Shown in pieces: positions 8,750 to 15,881 of a DNA stretch of 64,000 nt. The notes below the pieces were generated by a model. The model saw only the letters and a program-made list of their open reading frames with translations. It was not told the origin of the DNA and did not search any database. A program made the translations under genes and the position numbers. Origin of the DNA: Aliisedimentitalea scapharcae (GTDB lineage: Bacteria > Pseudomonadota > Alphaproteobacteria > Rhodobacterales > Rhodobacteraceae); the NCBI RefSeq assembly GCF_045277565.1, contig NZ_CP123584.1, positions 1,488,001 through 1,552,000 of the forward strand, given 5' to 3'. Every line of letters starts with the position of its first letter. Positions within the stretch are counted from its first letter, which is position 1.

Positions 8750-9290
8750 CTCGGGGGGGGCAGTCTCAGGGCGCTTGTTGCATGTCTGAGCCATTCATCA
8801 ACGCGGTCGGCGGGGTGTTTCCGATTGCGCTGTGGGGGCGACCTTCGCTGTCGTCGCTACACCACTCCTGGGTTTTGAACCTGCATCGTCCAGGCTCGGG
8901 ACCCGGTGTGTGCTCAGGTCTTTCGCTCGGAACTTTCTGGTAAACCCTGCGATTGCGGCATTCGTCAGGGTCACACGGACAATGGCGTGACGTGGCTCAT
9001 TCCAAGGGCAGATCAGCGACCCGGTGTGTCACCCTGGTGATCGCCTCATCCGACATCTTCAAGTGTTTTATCTCGGGCGGCATCTGGTCGGAATATTTTT
9101 TGCACCAGTTGTGGAGTGTCACCTCGGCAATTCCGCTCGGTGGCACCGCTCGGCATTGCGCGCGCCATCAGCGTGCAATCCTCCACCTGCTTGGGCAAAA
9201 ACGTCATCTGTGCATGTGTGACCCTGCCCGGTTGTTGCACCTCTCTGTCTGCCGCGCTCGGAAAAGGCACTGGAAAACTCCAACGTTAGA
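8750..9290 (-). pseudogene. Decayed IS3-family transposase (orfA and orfB remnants)
   Basis: No intact gene lies between cobO and glpD. On the minus strand, about 9040-9150 reads GIAEVTLHNWCKKYSDQ, the helix-turn-helix region of an IS3-type OrfA, with the preceding helix (QVEDCTLMARAMPSGA) in another frame, which shows a frameshift. Near 8780-8870 the strand reads EGRPHSAIGNTPPTALMNG followed by a stop, which is the C-terminal signature of the OrfB DDE transposase. Most of orfB, including the catalytic core, is missing. Terminal repeats could not be defined with confidence. This is a fragment of a once-mobile element. Confidence 0.8.
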
Positions 9291-9381
9291 CCGCCCAGTA
9301 GTCAGCTATTCAGGTCAGGGCCAGGACCCCCGCACCGATGACCGGTCCGCGCGTCCGCTCGAAGCCGGGCACAGGGCTCCT

Positions 9382-9405
9382 GCTTCTTTTTGGTTGAAAA
9401 TACCT
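9382..9405 (+). repeat. Short copy of dispersed TTCTTTCTGG-type box
   Basis: The 24 bases share the core TTCTTT-Y-TGGTTGAAAATACCT with copies at 19743, 44085 and 55262, and with an inverted copy at 33003. The hairpins that follow the box in the other copies are absent here, so this copy looks truncated. It lies in the gene-free stretch between the IS3 remnant and the 3' end of glpD. Confidence 0.7.
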
Positions 9406-9584
9406 GGTCGCTGCCCGTGACAGACAAAGCGACGCCAGTGGTCCGACCGACGTGTTCGATGCCGGCGGTGTGCTCCCGCCCGGAGCTCAGCGCATCGCAG
9501 ATGCGCCTCCTCCCGTTGGGCCAGGCATCGCGCGGGCAAGCCCACCCGATGCCCGCCGTCCGTCGAGCGCCCGGTTTGTGTGAC

Positions 9585-11162
9585 CTATACTTTGCGACTG
9601 GTGCAACTGGCAGCGATGAAGGCGTCGATCTCAGAGACCTGCTGTGGAGAGACCCGCAGCCCCAGCTTGCTACGCCGCCACAAGAAGTCTTCGGCCGTGC
9701 GCACCCATTCCTGATCCATGGCCCATTCGAGTTCCCGGGCCGTGATCGTGGCCCCAAAGGACTGTCCCAGATCGCTTTCGGATTTGGCATCGCCCAGAAC
9801 GATCCGGGCTTCGGTTCCATAGGCCCGGATGAGTCGGCGCGCCCAATAGGGGGTTAGAAACGGATAGCTCTGCTCAAGCGCCTGCACCTGCGCCCCAAAC
9901 TCGTCCACGCCAAAATCGCCACCTGGCATTGCCACGCCTGCCGTCCAGTTCGACGCGAGATCCGGAAATACCGCCTGGGCCTGTGCCATCGCGGCTTCGG
10001 CCAGTTTGCGATAGGTTGTGATCTTGCCTCCGAATACGGTCAGCAAAGGCGCGGCGGCCTGATCCAGATTGAGCACATACTCCCGGGTCGCGGCGGTCGC
10101 AGAACTGGCACCGTCGTCATACAGGGGGCGTACCCCTGAATAGGTCCACGTGATGTCATCCCGGCTGATGGGGTGTTCAAAGTACTCTGACGCAAATTTC
10201 ACCAGATACTCCTGTTCGGCCTCGCTGCAGGTTGGGGCCGTGTCGGGGGAATCATGATCGGCATCGGTGGTTCCAATCAATGTGAAATCTTCTTCATAGG
10301 GGATCGCAAAGATGATCCGCCCGTCCGTGCCCTGAAAAAAATAGCACCGGTCATGATCAAACAGCCTGTGGGTCACAATATGGCTGCCGCGCACCAGCCG
10401 TACGGTTTCACGGCTTTTGATCCCCAACGGATCCTTCAGGACATCCGCAACCCAGGGGCCGGTGGCATTGACCAGCATGCGGGCGCGGTGCGTCTGGATG
10501 GTGCCGGTGGTTTGGTTCTGGACTTTGATCACCCAGAGATCCTGCTCCCGGCTGGCGGACACCACCTTGGACCGTGTCAGAATGTCGGCCCCGCGGGCCT
10601 GTGCGTCCCGCGCGTTCAACACGACCAGGCGGGCGTCCTCGACCCAGCAATCAGAATATTCAAAAGCCGTGCTGAATTCGGGTTTCAACACCTGCCCGGC
10701 AGGGTCTTGCGTCAGGTCGATCTTGCGGGTGCCTGGCAAGATGCCGCGCTTACCCAGGTGATCATACAGAAAGAGACCCAATCGGATCAACCAGGCCGGT
10801 CTGCGCCCCTTCATCCAGGGCATGACCCACGTCAACAAGCGCGAGGTCGGGGTGTCGCTTTCAAACCGCATGTCGCGATGATACGGCAACACAAATCGCA
10901 TCGGCCATGAGATGTGGGGCATGGCGCGCAGCAGAGTTTCCCGCTCGACCAATGCTTCGCGCACCAGGCGGAATTCAAAGTACTCCAGGTATCTGAGTCC
11001 CCCATGAAACAGCTTGGTCGAGGCCGACGATGTAGCCGAGGCCAGGTCATTCATTTCGGCCAGTGTCACGCTCAATCCACGGCCCGCCGCATCGCGGGCA
11101 ATACCGCAGCCGTTGATGCCACCGCCGATAATGAACAGGTCCTTGATTTCACTTTCAGACAT
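9585..11162 (-). CDS. glpD: Aerobic glycerol-3-phosphate dehydrogenase
   Basis: A 525-residue FAD enzyme that oxidises sn-glycerol 3-phosphate to dihydroxyacetone phosphate and passes electrons to quinone at the inner membrane. The FAD-binding GGGINGCGIARDAAGRG motif starts near residue 13. The KLFHGGLRYLEY segment and the C-terminal YGTEA and DFLWRRSKLGL blocks are family hallmarks. The ATG at 11162 overlaps the end of glpR by eight bases, and the extra upstream residues of the longer reading lie inside glpR. The glpR-glpD arrangement implies control by GlpR; no glycerol transporter or glpK is adjacent. Confidence 0.95.
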   Translation of the reverse strand: MSESEIKDLFIIGGGINGCGIARDAAGRGLSVTLAEMNDLASATSSASTKLFHGGLRYLEYFEFRLVREALVERETLLRAMPHISWPMRFVLPYHRDMRFESDTPTSRLLTWVMPWMKGRRPAWLIRLGLFLYDHLGKRGILPGTRKIDLTQDPAGQVLKPEFSTAFEYSDCWVEDARLVVLNARDAQARGADILTRSKVVSASREQDLWVIKVQNQTTGTIQTHRARMLVNATGPWVADVLKDPLGIKSRETVRLVRGSHIVTHRLFDHDRCYFFQGTDGRIIFAIPYEEDFTLIGTTDADHDSPDTAPTCSEAEQEYLVKFASEYFEHPISRDDITWTYSGVRPLYDDGASSATAATREYVLNLDQAAAPLLTVFGGKITTYRKLAEAAMAQAQAVFPDLASNWTAGVAMPGGDFGVDEFGAQVQALEQSYPFLTPYWARRLIRAYGTEARIVLGDAKSESDLGQSFGATITARELEWAMDQEWVRTAEDFLWRRSKLGLRVSPQQVSEIDAFIAASCTSRKV

Positions 11163-11940
11163 TTTCGGTCCTTTCGGCTTGGGAGGCGACAAGGATCTTG
11201 GTGCCAGCAGCGCTGGCGGCTTCGGCGAAATCGGACGGGACGGGGCGGTCGGTAATCACCATGTCCAATTCGGAAATCGCGCAGATTCGTACCGCTGCGG
11301 TGCGCGAAAATTTTGACCCGTCACAGACCAAAATGCGTGTGCGGGCATTTTGCAACAGCGCGCGGGCAACCGTGACTTCGCGTGCATCGTGATCCAAAAT
11401 TGCCCCATCGGTGTCTAGGGCCGAAGCCCCGATGATTGCGAAATCGGTTTTATATCGGGAGATGAAGGCCGCCGCATCTTCTCCGACAACCGCACCATCG
11501 CTTTGCCGGACAGCACCGCCCACCAGGATCAACTCTCTGAGCCGGGCAGACATCATGAGGTTTATAATGTTGATATTATTGGATAGAACCGTGAGCCCCT
11601 GATGATCTGACAGCGCGCGGGCGACCTGTTCCGTCGAGGTGCCGATGTTCAGGGAAATCGAACAATGTTCGGGGATGTGTTCGGCGACCAGCGCGGCCAT
11701 GGCGTGTTTTCCGGCGGCGTTGAATTGGCGTCGCTCATCATACCCGCGCCCGGCCGCCGCCCCCAGCGGAACCGCGCCGCCATGGACACGGGACAACAAG
11801 CCCCGGTTGCTCAGGTCGCGCAGGTCCGATCGAATGGTCTGGCTGGACACTGACAGACGCTGGGCCAGATCATCGACTTCGACCTGCCCGTTTTTGGTCA
11901 GGAGCGCAATGATGTCACTATGACGGTTCGGGGCGTTCAT
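11155..11940 (-). CDS. glpR: DeoR-family transcriptional regulator (GlpR type)
   Basis: A repressor of about 261 residues with an N-terminal DeoR winged helix-turn-helix (VDDLAQRLSVSSQTIRSDLRDL, around residues 20-42) and a C-terminal sugar-phosphate sensor domain of the isomerase-like fold. GlpR proteins respond to glycerol 3-phosphate and repress glp genes. Its stop lies inside the start of glpD, so the two are co-translated. The start is uncertain. The ATG at 11940 gives the family-typical MNAPNRHSDIIALL beginning; an ATG at 11982 has an AAGGA sequence, but too close to it. Confidence 0.88.
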   Translation of the reverse strand: MNAPNRHSDIIALLTKNGQVEVDDLAQRLSVSSQTIRSDLRDLSNRGLLSRVHGGAVPLGAAAGRGYDERRQFNAAGKHAMAALVAEHIPEHCSISLNIGTSTEQVARALSDHQGLTVLSNNINIINLMMSARLRELILVGGAVRQSDGAVVGEDAAAFISRYKTDFAIIGASALDTDGAILDHDAREVTVARALLQNARTRILVCDGSKFSRTAAVRICAISELDMVITDRPVPSDFAEAASAAGTKILVASQAERTENV

Positions 11941-12071
11941 GTCTGGGGCTCGCATGGTTTTGAGACCGTCAGGTACTTTCATTTCCTTTCGTTGTCACGC
12001 ATTTATTTTCGTTTTGCTTTGGTTTGTGTCCCCCGCGTGCATCCGGGTACCTGCAGCGCAGGGCCAACGGG

Positions 12072-12099
12072 CCCCCCAGCATCCTTGGATGTTGGGAGG
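12072..12099. terminator. Hairpin between the DUF1111 gene and glpR
   Basis: An inverted repeat, CCCAGCATCC and GGATGTTGGG with a two-base centre, sits about 35 bases past the stop of the minus-strand di-haem gene and upstream of glpR. There is no clear U-run, so it may only stabilise or define a 3' end. The remaining intergenic DNA (11941-12132) shows nothing else. Confidence 0.45.
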
Positions 12100-12132
12100 G
12101 ACGGGCGGGAGAACTCCGGTTCGGATGGGCTG

Positions 12133-13695
12133 TCAAAGACTGGCGAGAAAGCGCAACAAGGCGTCGCGATCTTCGGCAGACAGGGAAATCACCGCATCCC
12201 GGGATGCGCGCGCTTCGCCGCCATGCCACAGAACCGCCTCCAACATTGTACGGGCACGTCCGTCGTGCAAGAAGCCCGCGTCGGGTGAAACCTGGGTGGT
12301 CAGACCGAGCCCCCACAAGGGCGGGGTACGCCATTCCCGTCCGCTGGCCAGCCCTTTGGGCATGTCATCGGCCAATCCGTCACCCATGTCGTGAAGCAGC
12401 ATATCGGTGTATGGCCATATCAACTGAAAGCTCTGTTCCGGTTGATCCGGCAGCTTGTGAGTTACGAATTTGGGGCGGTGGCAGTCGGCGCAGCCGCTTT
12501 GGTGAAACACCGCCTTACCCCTCAGAACTTGGGGGGCATTGGCATTTCGTCTGGCTGGCACTGCCAGATTGCGGCTGTAGAACGTGATCAAGTCCAGCCC
12601 GATGTCGTCGATCTCTGTGAAGCGTGCATCATCGTTGCCATGCGGGGCGGCCTGACAGGCGGGTTGGGCGGCGGTACAATCGCCCCATGGATCAGGGTGC
12701 ATGGACGATGAGATGCCGATGTCGAACGAAAACGCCGCTGCAGACTGGTCCCGAACCGTAGGGCTTGCTGCCTTGAGGCCAAAACGGCCCAGCACTGTCC
12801 TTTGGTATCGATCAGACCAGACCAGATTGGCGCGTCCCGAGATGCCGTCCGCGTCGTGATCGTCGGGGTCTGCTCCGGCCAGGATTTCGGTAGCGGGAAT
12901 GGCCTCGAGCAATCCCAGACCAATCATCTGGGGTGCGACCCGGGGGGAAAGACGGGCGCCTTTGGCAAAAGGCCCCCAACCAAGGTCGACAATCTGGTGA
13001 TCGGGCACGCGCAGATGTACCGTCATCCCATCGGCCAATGTGACAGGACGTTCGCTCCATTGGACATCAATGCGACCTTCGGCACGCAGTCCGGGCAGGC
13101 TGTGATCCTGAATCTGACCTCCATAAACAGGATCTGGGGCAGAGGCGGTTATGGACCTGTCCGTTGCACCGATTTCTGGCACCGAGATCTTGAACAGCAG
13201 CGACCCGCTGTCGCCCGTTTCATCAGGGGCCGCGCCGCGACCGTCCCGGATGTGACAGGATTGGCAGGCGCGGGCGTTGTACAGCGGTCCCAACCCATCG
13301 GAGGCTTTGGTCGATGAGGGCGAGGACACCCAAAGTTTTTCGAAAAATGCATTGCCCAGTTGAAACTCGAGCTTTTGCTCAAACTCCATGTTGCCAGAGG
13401 GTTGCGAAAACGCGTCCTGCCCAAAGACGTCACCGCCTGTGGCCGCGCCACCCGGGTAGGCTTCAAAAGCTTCGGGCTCCTGCGCGGTGACAGGTCGCTC
13501 AACTGCAATCCGGGCTCGGTTCTGTTCCTGCTGGGTCCAGGGCGCAACAGCCAGATGCGACCAGCCCGGGTCAAACTCCTGACTGACCGCCGGGTCTCGA
13601 TCCTGGTCTGCGGTGTTTTCGCTGGCCAGCGCAATACTGGAACAGGAAACACAGAGCGTCGCAAAAAAGGTAACCGCGTGTTGCACCATAATCAT
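12133..13695 (-). CDS. Di-haem oxidoreductase, DUF1111/COG3488 (putative thiol oxidoreductase)
   Basis: A 520-residue exported c-type cytochrome with a hydrophobic signal segment (VTFFATLCVSCSSIALA). Haem-binding C-X-X-C-H motifs lie at residues 144-148 (CQSCH) and 402-406 (CADCH). The C-terminal block with the TPPLWGLGL and FLHDGRA segments resembles MauG/cytochrome-c-peroxidase relatives. The family is called a predicted thiol oxidoreductase, often beside imelysin-type metal uptake genes; its true substrate is not known to me. It follows a porin gene behind a Zur-like box, which suggests a periplasmic metal-related role. Starts at 13695 and 13689 are both possible. A GC-rich hairpin separates it from the porin gene. 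Confidence 0.85.
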   Translation of the reverse strand: MIMVQHAVTFFATLCVSCSSIALASENTADQDRDPAVSQEFDPGWSHLAVAPWTQQEQNRARIAVERPVTAQEPEAFEAYPGGAATGGDVFGQDAFSQPSGNMEFEQKLEFQLGNAFFEKLWVSSPSSTKASDGLGPLYNARACQSCHIRDGRGAAPDETGDSGSLLFKISVPEIGATDRSITASAPDPVYGGQIQDHSLPGLRAEGRIDVQWSERPVTLADGMTVHLRVPDHQIVDLGWGPFAKGARLSPRVAPQMIGLGLLEAIPATEILAGADPDDHDADGISGRANLVWSDRYQRTVLGRFGLKAASPTVRDQSAAAFSFDIGISSSMHPDPWGDCTAAQPACQAAPHGNDDARFTEIDDIGLDLITFYSRNLAVPARRNANAPQVLRGKAVFHQSGCADCHRPKFVTHKLPDQPEQSFQLIWPYTDMLLHDMGDGLADDMPKGLASGREWRTPPLWGLGLTTQVSPDAGFLHDGRARTMLEAVLWHGGEARASRDAVISLSAEDRDALLRFLASL

Positions 13696-13762
13696 GATAT
13701 AGTCCGGTTTGGATGTAGAAACAGGCTTACAGGACGCAGTGCCCCTTGCCAAAACGAAAGCG

Positions 13763-13781
13763 GCCCGGACCTGGTCCGGGC
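13763..13781. terminator. Intercistronic hairpin between porin and di-haem genes
   Basis: GCCCGGAC and GTCCGGGC form a perfect eight-base stem around CTG. It lies in the 118-base gap after the porin stop on the minus strand. A CTTTCGTTTT stretch follows in that direction, so it could be a leaky terminator that lowers expression of the downstream DUF1111 gene. Confidence 0.55.
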
Positions 13782-13813
13782 ACGCCGTTGCCGGGTTGCA
13801 GGTGCGCCGGCTG

Positions 13814-14827
13814 TTACCCGCCAAACGGCAGGATCAGGTTGATACCGATCACCGTGTCCTTGACGCCTGAATTATCAACACGTGCCAGTGCGCCGCCAAC
13901 GGTCCAGCCATTTTGCAGTTCGTATTCCGCAGCCAGTGACGCCAGCTTGGTCTCTCCCGACGTGTCCAGATCCGCCTGGGCCAGGGTGCCTGACAGGGTG
14001 ACTTCGCCAATCGCGTAAGCCGCGTTCAACGTCACATAAGTTGCATCATCGACGGTGCCACCAAAGTTCGAAAACCGAGCCACCTCACCGAACATGTCCA
14101 GCCCGGAGTCAAAGCTGTGGCCGATCCCAACCACGAGGCCCTGTTCATCGTCCACATCACCGACGCCAGCGCTCAGATGGCGGGCACCGATCTGGTAATA
14201 GGTGTCTCCGACTTCGCCATCCCATTGAATGGCAAAATTGTCGAGCTCGCCGGTATTGCCTGCGCCACCAGCGGCGACGGTATTGCGGCCCCGATCAAAC
14301 CCGACAGACCGGCTCAGTCCGGTGTCGTCGGCATAAAAGACCCCAAAGGACAGCGTGCCAGCCCCGTCAAACTGAACGTCGGCCAGGATCCCAATCTGCT
14401 CGATCAACTCATAATCTTCGGCCAGCGTACCCCCAAAGAAACCGGCGGTATTGTCCCAGGCTGACCCAAAGACCGGATGCAGTTTGCCCAACGAAACGGT
14501 GGCGGATTGACCAACGGCAAAGAACAGGCCCAGCTCTTCGATATAGGCGCCAAAGTCGTCAAAGCTGCGATCGGCTGTGGCATCGGTCAGGGACTCGGCT
14601 GTGAGGGTAGAGAATACGCCGATCCCATTGCCAAACGTATAGGCACCGCTGAACGTCATAATGGCATAGGTGTCGCGGATTTCATTGGCCGCGACAGGAG
14701 AGGACACGATTTGTTCGTTTCCGATCTCGATTTCTCCTTCCCATTCGAAACTTTGGGCAACAACGGGCTGTGCCAGCAAAAGAGCTGGGGCGCTGGCCAG
14801 GATGGCCAGGGTAGTGGGCTTTTTCAT
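13814..14827 (-). CDS. Outer-membrane porin-like beta-barrel protein
   Basis: A 337-residue protein with a clear signal peptide (about residues 1-24, ending VVAQ). The mature part is rich in alternating polar/hydrophobic strands, glycine, aspartate and asparagine, as in Gram-negative porins (Porin_4-like). It is low in lysine and cysteine-free. The last residues (INLILPFGG) are strand-like but lack the classical terminal phenylalanine. The ATG at 14827 follows an AAGAAGAAGA ribosome site. A Zur-like palindrome lies about 36 bases upstream, so production probably rises under zinc or related metal shortage. The permeating substrate cannot be told from the sequence. Confidence 0.8.
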   Translation of the reverse strand: MKKPTTLAILASAPALLLAQPVVAQSFEWEGEIEIGNEQIVSSPVAANEIRDTYAIMTFSGAYTFGNGIGVFSTLTAESLTDATADRSFDDFGAYIEELGLFFAVGQSATVSLGKLHPVFGSAWDNTAGFFGGTLAEDYELIEQIGILADVQFDGAGTLSFGVFYADDTGLSRSVGFDRGRNTVAAGGAGNTGELDNFAIQWDGEVGDTYYQIGARHLSAGVGDVDDEQGLVVGIGHSFDSGLDMFGEVARFSNFGGTVDDATYVTLNAAYAIGEVTLSGTLAQADLDTSGETKLASLAAEYELQNGWTVGGALARVDNSGVKDTVIGINLILPFGG

Positions 14828-14862
14828 CTTGTCTTCTTCTTGAGTTTGGAGGGGGTTGCAGC

Positions 14863-14885
14863 GTTACGTTATGTTATAACGTAAC
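14863..14885. promoter_or_regulatory. Zur-like palindromic operator
   Basis: A perfect ten-base inverted repeat, GTTACGTTAT and ATAACGTAAC, is separated by GTT. The core GTTATGTTATAAC resembles the alphaproteobacterial Zur box (GTNATGTTATAACATNAC type). It lies just upstream of the porin ATG, in the promoter position for the porin/di-haem operon. Assignment to Zur rather than another Fur-family regulator is inference from the motif. Confidence 0.7.
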
Positions 14886-15027
14886 ATGCCTACTGGCCGC
14901 CTTGAAAAGCATCAAGGCGAATCTGCGCTGAGCTGCGATATTGTGGGCAGGACGGGTATTCGGCAGAACTTGGGTAAGTGCCGGGCGACCGTCCCTCCGA
15001 TCCAAAGATCAAAAATGCGAAAACTGA

Positions 15028-15043
15028 GTCGCATGCATGCGAC
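15028..15043. promoter_or_regulatory. 16-bp perfect palindrome GTCGCATGCATGCGAC
   Basis: A self-complementary 16-mer lies between the end of hemP (minus strand, stop at 15074) and the porin promoter. It could be a dimeric regulator site or part of a 3' stem. No known regulator matches it to my knowledge. Nothing else is seen between 14886 and 15073. Confidence 0.4.
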
Positions 15044-15073
15044 CGATTTCGACCAATTTGACCTGAACTAGAT

Positions 15074-15238
15074 CTATTTTGTCAGGATCAACTTCCCCGC
15101 CCGAGTGATGCGCAGGGAATAAATTTGACCGTTCAGCAGAATCCGCGCCTGATTTCCGCCCTTGGTCAGTTCTTCGGCGTGAAATGTGGGGAATACTTCG
15201 GTTGCGGTGGACACGGTGTCTCGGACGATTTGATTCAT
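15074..15238 (-). CDS. hemP: Hemin uptake protein HemP family
   Basis: A 54-residue protein. Its C-terminus (ARILLNGQIYSLRITRAGKLILTK, given here as the segments ARILLNGQ and YSLRITRAGKLILTK) is diagnostic of the HemP/HmuP family, small proteins needed for haem uptake or for activating haem-receptor genes. The ATG at 15238 follows GAGG by eight bases. An in-frame GTG at 15262 would add eight residues but has no ribosome site. No haem receptor or ABC transporter is adjacent, so hemP stands alone. An inverted repeat over a TTGACA hexamer upstream suggests iron-dependent control. Confidence 0.85.
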   Translation of the reverse strand: MNQIVRDTVSTATEVFPTFHAEELTKGGNQARILLNGQIYSLRITRAGKLILTK

Positions 15239-15375
15239 GGCATCAGCCTCGTTGCGGATCACATGGGGCCCTTGGCATCCGCTAGAACGGGTGCGGGGCC
15301 CCTATGGGGTTGCGTTGATGGTCGTGGCTTCCCGATTCCAGATCGGGTGGCTGATGTGTAATACCTGATTGATAT

Positions 15376-15397
15376 AGTCAGCTTTGTCAATCTGACT
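15376..15397 (-). promoter_or_regulatory. Possible iron-responsive operator/promoter of hemP
   Basis: AGTCAG and CTGACT form a perfect inverted repeat with ten bases between them. The spacer carries TTGACA on the minus strand, a good -35 hexamer pointing at hemP about 140 bases away. Overlap of the repeat and the -35 is expected of a repressor site. Which regulator binds (Irr, RirA or an IscR-like protein) cannot be decided by eye. Confidence 0.45.
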
Positions 15398-15583
15398 TTT
15401 TTACTAAGGTATTATTTTTTGACAAACACTTGGTGATCAGTGTTCGCCAAGGCGCTGTATTTGTGCTTCAACTGAAACAATCCAGGGGGCGACCGGCCTG
15501 AAATATCAGGTTTTTTCAAATCTCCCTTTGGTTTCAGAGAGAATTTTACGCATTATGGGGCAAAGCTTTTGGGGATTGGAGAC

Positions 15584-15763
15584 ATGAAACGTATTTCACT
15601 CGTGCTGCTCTTGCCGTTGATTTTGACGGCTTGTGGCGGCTGGAAGCAACCGACAGAAGAGCGGCGCGCGACCAAAGAACGCTGCGTTGCCGGTGACTAT
15701 GACGCCTGTGCTGAAATCGGGCATCTGGCCCGCGAAGAGATGAACGGGCAGGTGGTGGAATAA
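15584..15763 (+). CDS. Small lipoprotein, function unknown
   Basis: A 59-residue protein with a lipoprotein signal: a basic start (MKRISL), a hydrophobic stretch, and the lipobox LTAC with the lipid-accepting cysteine at residue 16. The mature part of about 44 residues is charged and has two more cysteines (in RCVAGDYDACAE). The ATG at 15584 follows GGAG closely and gives a compact signal; an upstream in-frame ATG at 15569 would spoil it. A strong hairpin terminator follows. I do not recognise a family beyond the small exported lipoproteins common in this group. Confidence 0.75.
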   Translation: MKRISLVLLLPLILTACGGWKQPTEERRATKERCVAGDYDACAEIGHLAREEMNGQVVE

Positions 15764-15810
15764 GACGCCAGTCTCTTGTGGTGTCGGGTTTTCCGACGAC
15801 GGATTGAAAA

Positions 15811-15845
15811 AAAAGCACCTCGCAGCGATGCGGGGTGCTTTTGTG
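15811..15845. terminator. Bidirectional rho-independent terminator
   Basis: AAGCACCTCGCA and TGCGGGGTGCTT form a near-perfect stem around GCGA, with a run of A before and T after. It lies between the convergent lipoprotein and metG genes and can serve both. Confidence 0.85.
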
Positions 15846-15881
15846 TTTGTGCAAGGATCAGATGTCGACCACCGGGATCGG

